64,000 nucleotides of DNA from Spirochaetales bacterium (GCA_027021365.1 JALUUM010000001.1:62001-126000), one strand, 5' to 3'. Positions 8,462 through 18,494 are shown, counted from the stretch's first letter. Notes: generated by a model not told the origin, from the letters alone. A program made the numbers and translations.

Positions 8462-8480
8462 GTATGATGTCATACATCAT
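8462..8480. promoter_or_regulatory. Candidate GntR/FCD operator
   Basis: Two interleaved inverted repeats: GTATGA-TG-TCATAC (8462-8475) and ATGATGT-CAT-ACATCAT (8464-8480). They lie between the -10 element and the gntR start codon, where a bound repressor would block transcription. The form resembles FCD-family operators, but the match to this regulator is inferred from position. Confidence 0.6.
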
Positions 8481-8487
8481 GCAGCTA

Positions 8488-8516
8488 ATATTAAGGGCGA
8501 GGCCTGTTTTAGTCAA
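8488..8516 (-). promoter_or_regulatory. Promoter of the gntR-TRAP operon
   Basis: TTGACT (8511-8516) and TAATAT (8488-8493) on the minus strand, spaced exactly 17 bp, directly upstream of the operator and gntR. Confidence 0.75.
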
Positions 8517-8575
8517 GGGGAAAGTTATTATTTTTAAGCACTTTTGAAGAAATGAATTATTGGTTAATCAGTTAA

Positions 8576-9229
8576 TCATATTGTAGCTAACCCATTCTTG
8601 ATTGCATATAAGGCAAGCCCCAATGTACTATGGATGTTGAGTTTTTTCATCAACCTTTTTTTATGAACATGTACGGTATTTACCGATATTTTAAGTTTAC
8701 TTGCGATTTCCTTATCTGATAACTCTTGGCAAACAGCTTGAAGAATCTGTCGTTCTCTTGTTGTAAGTAAAAGATTATTACCTTTTTTCTTTAGTCTATT
8801 GGGAGAAAAGTTTATGATCTCTTCCACTATTAATTGAGAAAGAGATGGGGTTAAATAGTAATTGCCTTTAAATACGATATTAATTGCATCAATAATGTAT
8901 TCTTCTGGATCTTTTTTGAGAATCAGACCTTTAATTCCTTTTCCATAAATATGTTTTAAAAAAAGAGGATCCGTATTATCAATAATTAAGATTATCTTTG
9001 AGTTTGGAAGAGTCTTTAACACTTTTTCAAGCTCTATAAATTTTTCCATCGTTGAGCATAACATATCGATTATATAAATATCTATAGATGTATTTTGTGA
9101 AAAACTAAAGGCATCGGATATTTCAGTAAAAAAGTGAACAATTTTTATACTGTTAGAGTATTTCCCTATAATTGATTTTAAACCTTCTCTAATAATATCA
9201 TGATTGCAAATTATGTTTATTTTAATCAT
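8576..9229 (-). CDS. Response regulator, NarL/LuxR type
   Basis: 217 residues. N-terminal receiver domain (about 1-120) with the phospho-acceptor Asp in IDIYIIDML and conserved Lys in GLILKKD. C-terminal LuxR-type helix-turn-helix (about 150-210) with LLTTRERQILQAVCQ, SDKEIASKLKISVNTVHVHKKRLMKKL split across the recognition region. Last gene of the chemotaxis operon, 66 nt after cheX, in strongly AT-rich DNA. The receiver has an Asn-His-Asp acidic pocket (ICNHD) rather than two adjacent acids, so phosphorylation kinetics may differ. Its target genes are unknown. Confidence 0.88.
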   Translation of the reverse strand: MIKINIICNHDIIREGLKSIIGKYSNSIKIVHFFTEISDAFSFSQNTSIDIYIIDMLCSTMEKFIELEKVLKTLPNSKIILIIDNTDPLFLKHIYGKGIKGLILKKDPEEYIIDAINIVFKGNYYLTPSLSQLIVEEIINFSPNRLKKKGNNLLLTTRERQILQAVCQELSDKEIASKLKISVNTVHVHKKRLMKKLNIHSTLGLALYAIKNGLATI

Positions 9230-9295
9230 TATTTAAAATAACCTAAAATAAATATTTTTAAAAACAATATCTTTAAATATATGAACAATTATCCT

Positions 9296-9784
9296 CTAAA
9301 TAGAATTCTTTTCTAAGTATATTTTAATTACAAGTAACTCATCTCCATATTCAAATTCAATTAAGGATAATCTATCACTACTATCATGTTTAATGTATAA
9401 ATTGTAATCATTGCCTATTATTGTCGTAGGGACAGATATTGTTATATTGCCAAGTTTCTCCGAATACTTGGTTTTTGCCATGCCAGCAATCATATTTAGT
9501 AACTCTCCCAATGCATCTTTTATGTCTTCTTCAGATAAATTCTGTTCATTTCCTAACATCAGGGATGTAATATTTCTGGCCATATTATTAGAGCATGTAA
9601 GAATAATAGCACCTTTTATTGTTCCTATAAAATTGATAATAACGTTAATACCTGATGTTTTATTATTTTCTAATATATCAATTGATCTTTCTATAGGAAC
9701 AGAACCTTCAATCTTCCATCCAACAGTCGCTTCTATAATATTTTCAGTTGCTTCTTTCACAAATGAGTTTAATGTAGAATCCAT
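9296..9784 (-). CDS. cheX: CheX-family CheY-P phosphatase
   Basis: 162-residue cytoplasmic protein of the CheC/CheX/FliY phosphatase group. The catalytic signature E-x-x-N is visible in DALGELLNMIAGMAK, and GAIILTC and MARNITSLMLG precede it as in CheX. CheX removes phosphate from CheY-P in spirochaetes and Thermotoga. SD AGGAGGT lies before the ATG. It follows cheY directly (12 nt), and a second cheX-like gene lies two genes upstream, making two cheY-cheX pairs. Confidence 0.88.
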   Translation of the reverse strand: MDSTLNSFVKEATENIIEATVGWKIEGSVPIERSIDILENNKTSGINVIINFIGTIKGAIILTCSNNMARNITSLMLGNEQNLSEEDIKDALGELLNMIAGMAKTKYSEKLGNITISVPTTIIGNDYNLYIKHDSSDRLSLIEFEYGDELLVIKIYLEKNSI

Positions 9785-9796
9785 AAATATAACCTC

Positions 9797-10234
9797 CTAA
9801 TTTGATTCCAAAGCTATTTTTACTCTCTCACATAGAATAGATTTCTTAGGAGGTTTAACAATATATCCCTTCGCTCCTAATCTTAGTGCTTCTAAAACTG
9901 TGTTCTTTTCACCTTCACTTGTGAGCATAACAACTTTGGCGTGTTGATTGTAATTTAGAATAGCCTTCAGTGCTTCAATGCCATTTGCAATAGGCATGTT
10001 TATATCTAATGTTACTATATCTGGATTCAGATCCCTGTACTTTTGTAAGGCTTCAACCCCATTGGATGCTTCCCCACAAACTTCGTATAGCTCCGATTTT
10101 AATTGTTGGCCAACAATCTTTCGCATAGTAGTTGAGTCATCAACAATTAAAACTCTATATGGTTTCCCATATTCATTTATGCCCTCAGGCTCTTTTTTAT
10201 TTAATAATTCACTGATATTATCTTTCATTATCAT
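9797..10234 (-). CDS. cheY: CheY-like single-domain response regulator
   Basis: 145 residues: a roughly 25-residue N-terminal extension then one receiver domain. Acidic pair in VLIVDDSTTMRKI, phospho-acceptor in PDIVTLDINMP, Thr in VVMLTSEGE and Lys in YIVKPPKK, all present, so it should be phosphorylated by CheA. No output domain, so it probably acts on the flagellar switch or as a phosphate sink. Lies between the two cheX genes. Confidence 0.92.
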   Translation of the reverse strand: MIMKDNISELLNKKEPEGINEYGKPYRVLIVDDSTTMRKIVGQQLKSELYEVCGEASNGVEALQKYRDLNPDIVTLDINMPIANGIEALKAILNYNQHAKVVMLTSEGEKNTVLEALRLGAKGYIVKPPKKSILCERVKIALESN

Positions 10235-10254
10235 TTTTTATTACCCTTATTAAT

Positions 10255-10701
10255 TTAGATGTTTATAGATATTCTAAAAAGATTATCATCGGCTGTAAAA
10301 GTAAAATCGTAGAACTTATCACTTGACAATTCTTCTTTATCAAATAGTATTTCTGGTAACGAGATATCATGTTTTTTACTATCTCCGAAATAATTGGTTA
10401 AAAAATTTCCTGCAAGAACGTTTAAAATTTCAAGAAGACAATCATCAATCTCAGTTGGATGAAGAGTTTTCCAGTCATCTCCATATATATTTTCAACAAT
10501 TAACTTTTTACAAAATTTTGGTAGGTAAAGAACAATCTCTCCTCTTCTCGGAGAAAATATCTTTATTCTAATTACTTGACTGAATGTAAGATTCTCTTTT
10601 TCACCATTCTCGACAAATAAAGTATCGACAAAAGCCATGTCAGCAAATGTTTTTGAAACAGCTGCTGATAATGCTTTTTCAATTGATAGTTGCTTTTTCA
10701 T
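10255..10701 (-). CDS. Second CheX-like protein
   Basis: 148-residue divergent member of the CheX/CheC fold. One E-x-x-N signature is visible in CLLEILNVLAGNFLTNYFG and the flanking pattern (GEIVLYLPKFCKKLIVENIYG) matches the CheX core. N-terminal LSIEKALSAAVSKTFADMAF resembles the CheC/CheX first helix. It sits between two cheY genes. It may be specific for one of them; which one cannot be told from sequence. Confidence 0.78.
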   Translation of the reverse strand: MKKQLSIEKALSAAVSKTFADMAFVDTLFVENGEKENLTFSQVIRIKIFSPRRGEIVLYLPKFCKKLIVENIYGDDWKTLHPTEIDDCLLEILNVLAGNFLTNYFGDSKKHDISLPEILFDKEELSSDKFYDFTFTADDNLFRISINI

Positions 10702-10703
10702 AT

Positions 10704-11075
10704 CTATATTACTCCAAGGGTATTTAGGATTTTTTGGGGTGAAATAGGCTTTTGGATTATGCCTTTCACACCCTGTTGTATTAGTTGTTCTTCTGTAATA
10801 TCGTTGCTCATGCTAGAGATGACTATTATTGTTACTTCCTTTGTCTTATTATTACATTTTATTTTTTTAATAAATGTTTTGCCATCCATTTTGGGCATTT
10901 TAAGATCACTTAAAATGAGATCTATAGTTTTTTCTTCCAGCAAACTAATTGCCTGCAAGCCATTTTCTGCTTCGTAGTATTTTGAATCTCTATATCCGGC
11001 AATTTCAAAGCAGCGCTTAATTATCATTCTGGAAGTAGCAGAATCATCCACAATAAGAATATTATTAAATTTCAT
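10704..11075 (-). CDS. cheY: CheY-like single-domain response regulator
   Basis: 123 residues, receiver domain only: acidic pair in ILIVDDSATSRMI, acceptor Asp in DLILSDLKMPKMDG, Ser in IIVISSMS and Lys in GIIQKPIS. The size is that of a classical CheY. Two nt upstream of the second cheX. It is one of two CheY proteins in this operon; the shorter form is the better candidate for the motor-binding CheY. Confidence 0.92.
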   Translation of the reverse strand: MKFNNILIVDDSATSRMIIKRCFEIAGYRDSKYYEAENGLQAISLLEEKTIDLILSDLKMPKMDGKTFIKKIKCNNKTKEVTIIVISSMSNDITEEQLIQQGVKGIIQKPISPQKILNTLGVI

Positions 11076-11101
11076 AATTCATCTCCTCTATATTATTAAT
11101 T

Positions 11102-11578
11102 CTATAGGCTCCATGATTTGCCTTTTGAGGTTATAATTATTTCTCCTGTTTTGACCTTTACACTAACTGTTCTGCTTATATTCCCCCCTATATCCTCTGC
11201 AATTACACCAAGACCTTTTTTCCATAGGTATTTCTTAATTGCAAGGACATTTCTTTTTCCTATATCAAAATGACCCTTTGCGTCCATTATATTGGAACCA
11301 CCAATTATCTTAATTTGTAGTTTTGAAGTGTTAAGATTACCATTCATTTTTTGTAAGAGTAGAGGTAACCCTGTATCAACAAAATACCCGGGATTTTTTT
11401 TTGCCTTTTCTTCATTTACAGACGAATTGGGAAGTGCAACATGTATCATACCAGCAGCTTTTTTTGTAACATTATAAATTATAACTGCCACACAGGAACC
11501 AAGTGCAAATGTTTTAAGTATGTCTTTGCTATCTGTTGAAATTGCATATTCGCCAATTCCGATAATTATAGTGTTCAT
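11102..11578 (-). CDS. cheD: Chemoreceptor glutamine deamidase CheD
   Basis: 158-residue CheD. Deamidates glutamines on MCPs and, in CheC/CheX systems, interacts with the phosphatase. Catalytic Cys in LGSCVAV, His in GMIHVALP, and conserved KIIGGSNIM, FDIGKRNV and EDIGGNISRTV. The ATG overlaps the cheB stop by 4 nt. Cytoplasmic. Confidence 0.95.
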   Translation of the reverse strand: MNTIIIGIGEYAISTDSKDILKTFALGSCVAVIIYNVTKKAAGMIHVALPNSSVNEEKAKKNPGYFVDTGLPLLLQKMNGNLNTSKLQIKIIGGSNIMDAKGHFDIGKRNVLAIKKYLWKKGLGVIAEDIGGNISRTVSVKVKTGEIIITSKGKSWSL

Positions 11579-12627
11579 TTCATTTTCCTTAAGGTCTCTA
11601 TTATTACAGAATTAATACTATCAAGGGGAATCAACCGTTCTGCCCCACCACATTCATAGGCTTCCTTTGGCATTCCAAAAACAACTGAAGTAGCTTCGTC
11701 TTGAGCAAATGTTCTAGCTCCTTTATTTTTCATATTTAACATTGCATCAGCACCATCCCTACCCATACCTGTAAGCATTATACCTATGGCATTGGATCCT
11801 ACATTTTGGGCAATTGAGTTAAACAGCACTTCAACAGAAGGTTTATGCCCGTTTACTTTTTCTCCATCTTTACATCTTACAAGGTAATTACCACCTGAAC
11901 GGTAAACTTCCAAGTGTTTGTCTCCTGGAGCAACAAGTACCCGGCCAGTTACAATTCTGTCTCCTGTTTCTGCTTCTTTAACCTGAACTGCAGATATTTC
12001 ATTTAGCTTATCAGCAAAGAGTTTAGTAAAGGTTGGGGGCATATGTTGAACAATAACAGTCCCTGGCATATCTGGCGGAAAATTAGAAACCAGTTTTCTA
12101 AGTGCAGTAGTACCGCCCGTAGAAGCTCCGATTGCTATTACCTTATCTGTTGTTCGATCCAATGCAAGTGAAGCATTGTTAACTTTGAGGTGATAGTAAT
12201 TTGATGTAGTGATCCTTTTCCATTTTGTAACATCGACTTGCGAGGCAATTTTGATTTTATTCTTCAAATCCTCTAACATATCTTTAAAGCCTGAACCTAT
12301 TATGCTAGATGGCTTTAATACAAAATCCACTGCACCGTATTCCAGGGCTTCAAGGGTTGCCCTGGCTCCTGGCTCAGCAAGTGCAGATACAATTATTACG
12401 GGCAGTGGATACTGAGGCATGAGCCTCTTAAGAAAAGCAATGCCATCCATTTTTGGCATTTCTATATCAAGTGTAATAACATCCGGCTTTAAAAAAACTA
12501 TTTTATCCCTTCCAATGTATGCATCCGGAGCAACTCCTATGACCTCTATTTCAGTATCATTTTGTAACCCCTTGGATAAAAGGTTGCGTGCGAAAGCAGA
12601 ATCATCAATTATTAAGACTCTAATCAT
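11575..12627 (-). CDS. cheB: Chemotaxis methylesterase CheB
   Basis: 350 residues. Receiver domain (about 1-125) with VLIIDDSAFARN, acceptor Asp in DVITLDIEMPKMDG and Lys in FVLKPS. C-terminal methylesterase domain (about 160-350) with catalytic Ser in GASTGGT, His in IVQHMPP and Asp in MLTGMGRDGADAM. Removes methyl groups from MCP glutamates when phosphorylated by CheA. Overlaps cheD and cheR by 4 nt each. Confidence 0.97.
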   Translation of the reverse strand: MIRVLIIDDSAFARNLLSKGLQNDTEIEVIGVAPDAYIGRDKIVFLKPDVITLDIEMPKMDGIAFLKRLMPQYPLPVIIVSALAEPGARATLEALEYGAVDFVLKPSSIIGSGFKDMLEDLKNKIKIASQVDVTKWKRITTSNYYHLKVNNASLALDRTTDKVIAIGASTGGTTALRKLVSNFPPDMPGTVIVQHMPPTFTKLFADKLNEISAVQVKEAETGDRIVTGRVLVAPGDKHLEVYRSGGNYLVRCKDGEKVNGHKPSVEVLFNSIAQNVGSNAIGIMLTGMGRDGADAMLNMKNKGARTFAQDEATSVVFGMPKEAYECGGAERLIPLDSINSVIIETLRKMK

Positions 12628-13496
12628 TTTCTGTATATGGTTGGTTGAATGTATTGAAACCCACCTGCCTCCCTTCCTAAAGATTCCGAGTGTCCTATAA
12701 CAAGGTAACCACCCTTATGCAGATATCTGTAAAACCTATTTATTAGTTCGATTTTTGTCTTTCTATCGAAATAAATCATTACATTCCTGCAAAAAATTAC
12801 GTGAAACTTTCCTTTAAATGGATAATTTTCTTGAATTAAATTCAGTCTTTTAAATAAGATTAATTTCTTTATTCTTTCATCTACAATAAATTCTTCCTCA
12901 GTTTTCTTTTTAAAAAATTTTCTAAACATTAATGGAATATTTTTTAATTGATTCTTTTTATAGACTCCGGTAATGGCATTATTTAATGCACTTACAGAAA
13001 TATCCGTTCCAAGTATTCCGATGTCTACCCTATAATCCAACTGTAGAAAGTAGTTATAAAGAACCATTGCCAGGGTATATGTTTCCTCTCCTGTGGCACA
13101 ACCAGCGCTCCAAATTCGCAATTCTTGCTTTTCCTGGCTGGTGGACTTGTTTAAAAACTGTGGAATCATTACATTTATTAAAGTATCGAAGTGGTCTGAT
13201 TCTCTGAAGAAGTATGAATGATTGGTTGATATTCTATCTATTAATGAAAGCAAAGCTTTACCGCTCTTATCATTTGTTACATATTCAAAATAATCCCTAA
13301 AACTTGTAAATCCTTTTGTTTTTAAAAGAGTGTGTAACCGTCCCTTTACAAGAGCTTTTTTTTTCTCTGTAAGGTTTATTCCGAATCTTTTATAAACAAG
13401 GTCAGCTATCAGACGGAATTCTCCGTCTGATAGACTGACAATATTCTCTATTAGGCTGTTCATAGTTTTTTTAGAATTTTCCAAAGTCATCGTCAT
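12624..13496 (-). CDS. cheR: Chemoreceptor methyltransferase CheR
   Basis: 290 residues. Helical N-terminal domain, then the SAM-binding methyltransferase domain with [30 protein letters not shown] and [10 protein letters not shown]. Methylates MCP glutamates. The start at 13496 lies inside the MCP gene (26-nt overlap), but AGAGGTGAT is placed 8 nt before that ATG. A later ATG at 13463, just past the MCP stop, has no ribosome site. No beta-subdomain change or TPR extension is evident. Confidence 0.96.
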   Translation of the reverse strand: MTMTLENSKKTMNSLIENIVSLSDGEFRLIADLVYKRFGINLTEKKKALVKGRLHTLLKTKGFTSFRDYFEYVTNDKSGKALLSLIDRISTNHSYFFRESDHFDTLINVMIPQFLNKSTSQEKQELRIWSAGCATGEETYTLAMVLYNYFLQLDYRVDIGILGTDISVSALNNAITGVYKKNQLKNIPLMFRKFFKKKTEEEFIVDERIKKLILFKRLNLIQENYPFKGKFHVIFCRNVMIYFDRKTKIELINRFYRYLHKGGYLVIGHSESLGREAGGFQYIQPTIYRK

Positions 13497-15597
13497 CTAA
13501 TCTTATCACCTCTTTAGGATCAACATATGAATTGGCTTTTTCATTTTCTTTTACAATTGTCGAATTATGTACTGTTTCTTCTATTTCATGACCTTTTCCG
13601 TTACCACCATTTCCATTAAAAGTATTAAAAATACTTGATGATCCCTTAGAAGCAGATTTTAAAGAATTCTTACCATTTCCATTACCGGAAGCTGAAAGCT
13701 TGAAATGTGCTACCAAACCCTTCATCTGTTGAGCCTGTGAAGCGAGCTCCTCGGCTGCTGCAGCACTCTCCTCCGCACTTGCCGTATTAGCTTGTGTAAC
13801 CTGATCTATTTGTTCTACTCCGCTTGTTATCTGTTCAACCCCTTGAGCTTGCTCCTTGCTGGCTAGTGCAATTTCACCTAGGAAATCAGCAACTTTAGTT
13901 GAACCAGTCACTATATCATCAAGCTGTTTGGCCGTTACCTCTGCAGATTTTGTCCCTTCTTCTACATTTTGGATGGTCTCCGCTACCATTTGATCTGTTT
14001 CTTTTACAGCATTGGCGCTACGTTCTGCGAGATTTCGAATTTCCTCTGCAACAACTGCAAAACCCTTTCCATATTTTCCTGCTCTTGCAGCCTCAACATT
14101 GGCATTAAGTGCAAGGAGGTTTATCTGAAATGCGATATCATCTATAACTTTTACAACTTTTTTAATGTCTTCGGATGATTTATTAATTTTTTCCATGGCC
14201 GATACTAACTCTCTCATCTGGTTATTTCCCCTATCAGCATTCTCTGCAGATGTTTTTGCAAGTGCGTTAGCTTCTATGGCATTATCCGCGTTTTGTTTTG
14301 ATTGGCTATTAATCTCATTTAATGAGGAGGATATTTCTTCCAGTGAGCTTGCCTGTTCAGTTGTGCCCTGGGATAAAGACTGGCTTGCCTGGGCGACCTG
14401 GTCAGCGGCAGAAGCTACATTGTTTGCCGAAGTTGTGATATTACCTACTATATCCCTTAGACTTTCTACCATCTCATTTAGCGCAGAAGCAAGTTTTCCG
14501 ATTTCGTCCTTTTGTTTTATATCAAGCATTACAGAGAGGTCACCTTTGGCCAGGGTTTTTGCAAAGTCAACACCTTTTATTATTGGTTTTGTAATAGCAT
14601 TAGCAATAAGAAGTGCTAGAATTATACCAATTACCATGGCAGCAACTACTGCTGCTATTATTATTATATTTGCTTGTGAAATAAGAAGAGAGGCTGATTT
14701 TTTTTCTTCTTCCATTTTCTTGTATTCAGCAGCTTCTGCATTTTTTACCTGATTAGCTAGTTCTTCAGCTAGATTGTCCATGTCACTTATATATGTATTT
14801 AATTTTTCAACGTTAGTAACTAGATTGGTAACTGAATTTTGATAATCTGTTATAGCAGTTTCTGCTTTATTTAATGATTCAAGATCATTCTTATTAGTGG
14901 TGAGATTCTTAAGTTGTGCAAAGGTAGTAAAAAGTTCTGTAAAAAGGGCCTTAGATTTTTTATATCCAACTCCGTTTCTTTTGTTTAATTCTTCCTGGAT
15001 AATATTTTTTATACGTAAAACAAGCTTTTCCATTTTATTAACAATTAATAGTCTATCGATTGTATTACCCGTAGCTTTTAAAGAATTATATTCATTTTGA
15101 GTTTTCTCAAGTATATTATCTAAAGATGCCAATATTGTACTTTCTTTTTGATTCATAGTTTTTTCAAGAGCATTATTTTCGGATATGATATTCAAAACCT
15201 CATCGTATTTCTTTTGGTATTTATCCAATGCTTCTCTTGATTTTTGAGTGGATGCAAGTAGTTCATTGTCTTTGTTAGAGCTTGCCAATTTATCTAGTTT
15301 CTCCATGTAATCATTTGCGGAGCTGAAATTCTTATTAAATTTTTCTTCTATTTTTGAGGCATCTGCTGAAATGTCCATAAGGATATCTTTTTCATTCAGA
15401 CGTAAAGCGGAACTCATTCTTTCTATACCAGTAGAATATTCAACTGCTTTAGCCCTATACTCAGTTGTTTCAGTGAGAGAATTTGATAGCCTTCCAATAT
15501 AGAAATATGAAACGACTCCTACAATGAATGTGATTATTATGAGCAGCATAAAGCCCATAATAATTTTTGTTTTGATTTTCAAATTATTGAAGTTCAT
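13471..15597 (-). CDS. mcp: Methyl-accepting chemotaxis protein
   Basis: 708-residue transmembrane receptor. TM1 about 12-34, a long periplasmic all-helical sensor region about 35-308, TM2 about 309-333, HAMP about 334-388, then the signalling coiled coil with the conserved hairpin tip ([39 protein letters not shown]) near 492-530. The C-terminus ends DDDDFGKF: the usual Trp of the CheR-tethering pentapeptide is absent, but an aromatic Phe ends an acidic tail. The only MCP in this operon, so probably its dedicated receptor. The periplasmic ligand cannot be predicted. SD AGGAGG precedes the ATG. Confidence 0.96.
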   Translation of the reverse strand: MNFNNLKIKTKIIMGFMLLIIITFIVGVVSYFYIGRLSNSLTETTEYRAKAVEYSTGIERMSSALRLNEKDILMDISADASKIEEKFNKNFSSANDYMEKLDKLASSNKDNELLASTQKSREALDKYQKKYDEVLNIISENNALEKTMNQKESTILASLDNILEKTQNEYNSLKATGNTIDRLLIVNKMEKLVLRIKNIIQEELNKRNGVGYKKSKALFTELFTTFAQLKNLTTNKNDLESLNKAETAITDYQNSVTNLVTNVEKLNTYISDMDNLAEELANQVKNAEAAEYKKMEEEKKSASLLISQANIIIIAAVVAAMVIGIILALLIANAITKPIIKGVDFAKTLAKGDLSVMLDIKQKDEIGKLASALNEMVESLRDIVGNITTSANNVASAADQVAQASQSLSQGTTEQASSLEEISSSLNEINSQSKQNADNAIEANALAKTSAENADRGNNQMRELVSAMEKINKSSEDIKKVVKVIDDIAFQINLLALNANVEAARAGKYGKGFAVVAEEIRNLAERSANAVKETDQMVAETIQNVEEGTKSAEVTAKQLDDIVTGSTKVADFLGEIALASKEQAQGVEQITSGVEQIDQVTQANTASAEESAAAAEELASQAQQMKGLVAHFKLSASGNGNGKNSLKSASKGSSSIFNTFNGNGGNGKGHEIEETVHNSTIVKENEKANSYVDPKEVIRLDDDDFGKF

Positions 15598-15611
15598 TTT
15601 TTTCCTCCTAT

Positions 15612-16115
15612 TTAGACTTCTATTTTGTCTTTTATTTTTTCAAAATCCTTGTCCTGTACGATTTTTTTTGAATCTATAATAATTTTTACATCGTCATTAA
15701 TTTTGCCTAAGCCTGCTATATATTGCTGTCTGTTTGAATCTGATTTAAAATTTGGAGGAGGTTCTATGTTGTTTTGAGGGATATCCTGAACCTCTGCTAC
15801 GGTATCCACGATAAGGCCTATCGAAGAGTTGTCTATATTTACTATTATTATACATGTACGATTATCAAAAGGCCTTTCTTTAAGGCCAAACCGTTTACGA
15901 AGATCCATTGCAGGAATCACCTTTCCTCGTAAATTGATTACACCTCTTATATAATCCGGCAGGTCAGGAACCTCAGTTATTTTTTGCATTTCAATTATTT
16001 CCAAAACATCGGCAATCCGAACCCCATAAACTTCATTCTCCAATTTAAAGAGTAAATATTTATTTGCCTGTGTATTTTCCTCTTCTTCATCAGTAATAAA
16101 GATTTCTTCCTCCAT
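15612..16115 (-). CDS. cheW: Chemotaxis coupling protein CheW
   Basis: 167-residue CheW with a charged N-terminal extension ([13 protein letters not shown]). Core motifs: [46 protein letters not shown] in segments, and [10 protein letters not shown]. Links the MCP to CheA. 14 nt upstream of the MCP gene and 12 nt downstream of cheA, with an SD in each gap. Confidence 0.96.
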   Translation of the reverse strand: MEEEIFITDEEEENTQANKYLLFKLENEVYGVRIADVLEIIEMQKITEVPDLPDYIRGVINLRGKVIPAMDLRKRFGLKERPFDNRTCIIIVNIDNSSIGLIVDTVAEVQDIPQNNIEPPPNFKSDSNRQQYIAGLGKINDDVKIIIDSKKIVQDKDFEKIKDKIEV

Positions 16116-16127
16116 TCTAAAATCCTC

Positions 16128-18494
16128 CTAATTTAATTCATATTTTAAAAGTGCACCCGTATCTATTATTAAACTGACTTCCCCGTTTCCCAAAAGACTG
16201 CAACCGGATATGGCTTTTATATTAGAGACGTATCTTGGTAAAGCTTTAATCACAATCTGTTGGTAACCAATTATTTCATCAACAAGTAGTGCGGCAATTC
16301 TATTATTTGCCTTAACGATAATAAGAAGTCCTTCTGAGGTATTTATCTTGCCGTTATTAAGCTTAAAGAATTCTCTTAATTTTATAATTGGAATAATCTT
16401 ATCTCTTAGCTTAAAAACTTCTCGGTTTGAATCTGTTTTTGTTATCTGTTCTTTTGATGCTTTGTGAAACTCAAGGATATCATCCAGTGTCAAAGCAAAA
16501 ATAGTATTACCTGTTTTTAAGATAATCCCATCAAAAATAGCAAGAGTTAATGGAATTTTTAGAATGATTTCTGTTCCTTCGCCAAAAGAACTTTTAATTT
16601 CAATTTTTCCCTTTAGTTCTTCAATATTCCTTCTCACAACATCCATCCCCACTCCACGTCCTGATATTTCAGAAACCTTTTCAGCCGTGGAGAAACCAGG
16701 TTCGAATATCAATTGCCATACTTCTTCATCCGAGAGTTTTTCTTCTGAAGATTGTAGTAGCCCTCTTTCTTTTGCCTTGGAAATAATCTTTTCTCTATCA
16801 AGGCCGGCACCATCATCTTTCACTGTAATCCATATCTCGTTCCCCTCGTATTTTGCGCCTAAATGAAGATTCCCTATTTTGGTTTTGTTTCTTTTTAGTC
16901 TGGTTTCAGTATCTTCAATACCATGATCCAGAGCATTTCTAATTATGTGGATAAGAGGGTCTGATATCTTTTCTATTACATTTCGATCCATTTCAGTTTC
17001 TTGGCCGCTGATTGTAAAATTTATTTCCTTGTTGAACTTTCTGGATAAATCACGTACCAGTCGTTTCATTTTATTAAAAATTCCATCAAGTGGTATCATA
17101 CGCATTGACATGGCAATTTCTTGTATTTCTCTCGTTATCTTTCCGAGGTATCCTGCTGATCTATTGAAACTTTCAAATTTTTCTCTGTGATCAATTTTCA
17201 ATTGCTCAATTTCCGGATTATGTATTATCATGGCTTCTGCAGTGATTATTTCACCGACTAAATTAAAAAGTTTATCGAGTTTCCACATATCCACCCTGAT
17301 ATCTTTCCGTTCAAAAGAGAGTTGTTTGTTAATATCTCCTATTTTATCGCGCATCTTAGCCTGAACTTGTAAAGCGTTATTTATACACTCTTTACTTACC
17401 TTCCCCTGAGCAATAAGTATTTCACCAACTTTTTTATTCTGTAGATTTAATGCTTCTTCCACATCATCTTCTGTTGCTTCACCTTTTTCAATCAAAATTT
17501 CACCGAGTGGCTTGTATTCATTCGATTGTTCTGTGCTTATTTCCTCATTTTTTATAAAATCAAGGACTCTTCGTATGGAATCTACTGTATTAAGAATTAG
17601 TGTAATTACATTTACATTAACTTCTCTTTTTTGTTTTTTTATCGAGTCAAAAGTGTTTTCCAAATCGATGCAAGCTTTTTCAAGTTCTTTCTGTCCAAGA
17701 AAGCCGGCATTTCCCTTTATCGTATGAATATGCCTGAAAGCATCATCTAGCCGGGAGAGGTCAGATGGATCTTTTTCTAATTCTAAGAAATCCTTTTCCA
17801 CTATATCTAGAAGTTCATTTGATTCGGCTACAAATTGTTCAAGTATTTCATTTGTTACGAGATCATTATTTGCATTGTTATTAGCAATTGTTTGTTTTTC
17901 TTTTTCTTTCAATTTAGGAGTATCCAGAGTTTTAAGTTTTTCTATTTTTGAGATAAGAAAATCAATGTTGTATGATATATCCTGTATTTCTATTGTTGCT
18001 TCCGAGTTCGATAGAGAAAGCACAGTATTGTTGATTTCACTAATCATTCCGTTTAATATATCTGTACCTTCTAACAGGATATCCGTAATATCCGGATTTA
18101 TCTGTATGGTTTTATTCCTTAGATTGTCCAGAAGAGTTTCTAATGAATGGCTAAGCTTTTTAATGGGATCAAAACCAAAAAAAGACGAGTTTCCTTTTAT
18201 TGTATGCATGGATCGAAATATTTCGTTTAAGGCAGTTTCATCATTGGAACTTTCAAGCTTTAGTATCTTTTCTTCAATGTTTTCTAAATGCTCCTGCGAT
18301 TCTTTGATAAATGAAAGTAATATTTCGATATCATCAATAACAATCTTTTTTACTGCAGTATTATCAAAATTTTCTTTATACAATGATTTTTCTGTTTCAT
18401 TACTTTCACCTTCCAATATGTCAAATATTTCATTCTCATTTTTATCTTCCAATATACTTTCAAAACTCATACCTAAAACATTATTGCTTTTCAT
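16128..18494 (-). CDS. cheA: Chemotaxis histidine kinase CheA with two Hpt domains
   Basis: 788 residues. Two phosphotransfer domains: Hpt1 with His about 97 (MHTIKGNSSFFG) and Hpt2 with His about 257 (IHTIKGNAGFLG). A linker at about 327-380 holds two copies of a GEILIEKGEATEDDVEEAL-like repeat, resembling the MshEN/GspE N-terminal helical repeat. Then dimerisation, the ATPase domain (LIHIIRNALDHGIE, DDGAGLD, GRGVGMDVVR) and a C-terminal CheW-like domain. The start overlaps the parA stop (ATGA). Two Hpt sites would let one kinase feed several receivers (two CheY, CheB, hybrid kinase), which is inference. Confidence 0.96.
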   Translation of the reverse strand: MKSNNVLGMSFESILEDKNENEIFDILEGESNETEKSLYKENFDNTAVKKIVIDDIEILLSFIKESQEHLENIEEKILKLESSNDETALNEIFRSMHTIKGNSSFFGFDPIKKLSHSLETLLDNLRNKTIQINPDITDILLEGTDILNGMISEINNTVLSLSNSEATIEIQDISYNIDFLISKIEKLKTLDTPKLKEKEKQTIANNNANNDLVTNEILEQFVAESNELLDIVEKDFLELEKDPSDLSRLDDAFRHIHTIKGNAGFLGQKELEKACIDLENTFDSIKKQKREVNVNVITLILNTVDSIRRVLDFIKNEEISTEQSNEYKPLGEILIEKGEATEDDVEEALNLQNKKVGEILIAQGKVSKECINNALQVQAKMRDKIGDINKQLSFERKDIRVDMWKLDKLFNLVGEIITAEAMIIHNPEIEQLKIDHREKFESFNRSAGYLGKITREIQEIAMSMRMIPLDGIFNKMKRLVRDLSRKFNKEINFTISGQETEMDRNVIEKISDPLIHIIRNALDHGIEDTETRLKRNKTKIGNLHLGAKYEGNEIWITVKDDGAGLDREKIISKAKERGLLQSSEEKLSDEEVWQLIFEPGFSTAEKVSEISGRGVGMDVVRRNIEELKGKIEIKSSFGEGTEIILKIPLTLAIFDGIILKTGNTIFALTLDDILEFHKASKEQITKTDSNREVFKLRDKIIPIIKLREFFKLNNGKINTSEGLLIIVKANNRIAALLVDEIIGYQQIVIKALPRYVSNIKAISGCSLLGNGEVSLIIDTGALLKYELN

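Noticed and set aside
14165..14752. 195-codon plus-strand frame opposite the MCP gene
   Set aside because: Its Ala/Ser-rich product reflects the antisense of a coiled-coil gene; no initiation signals.
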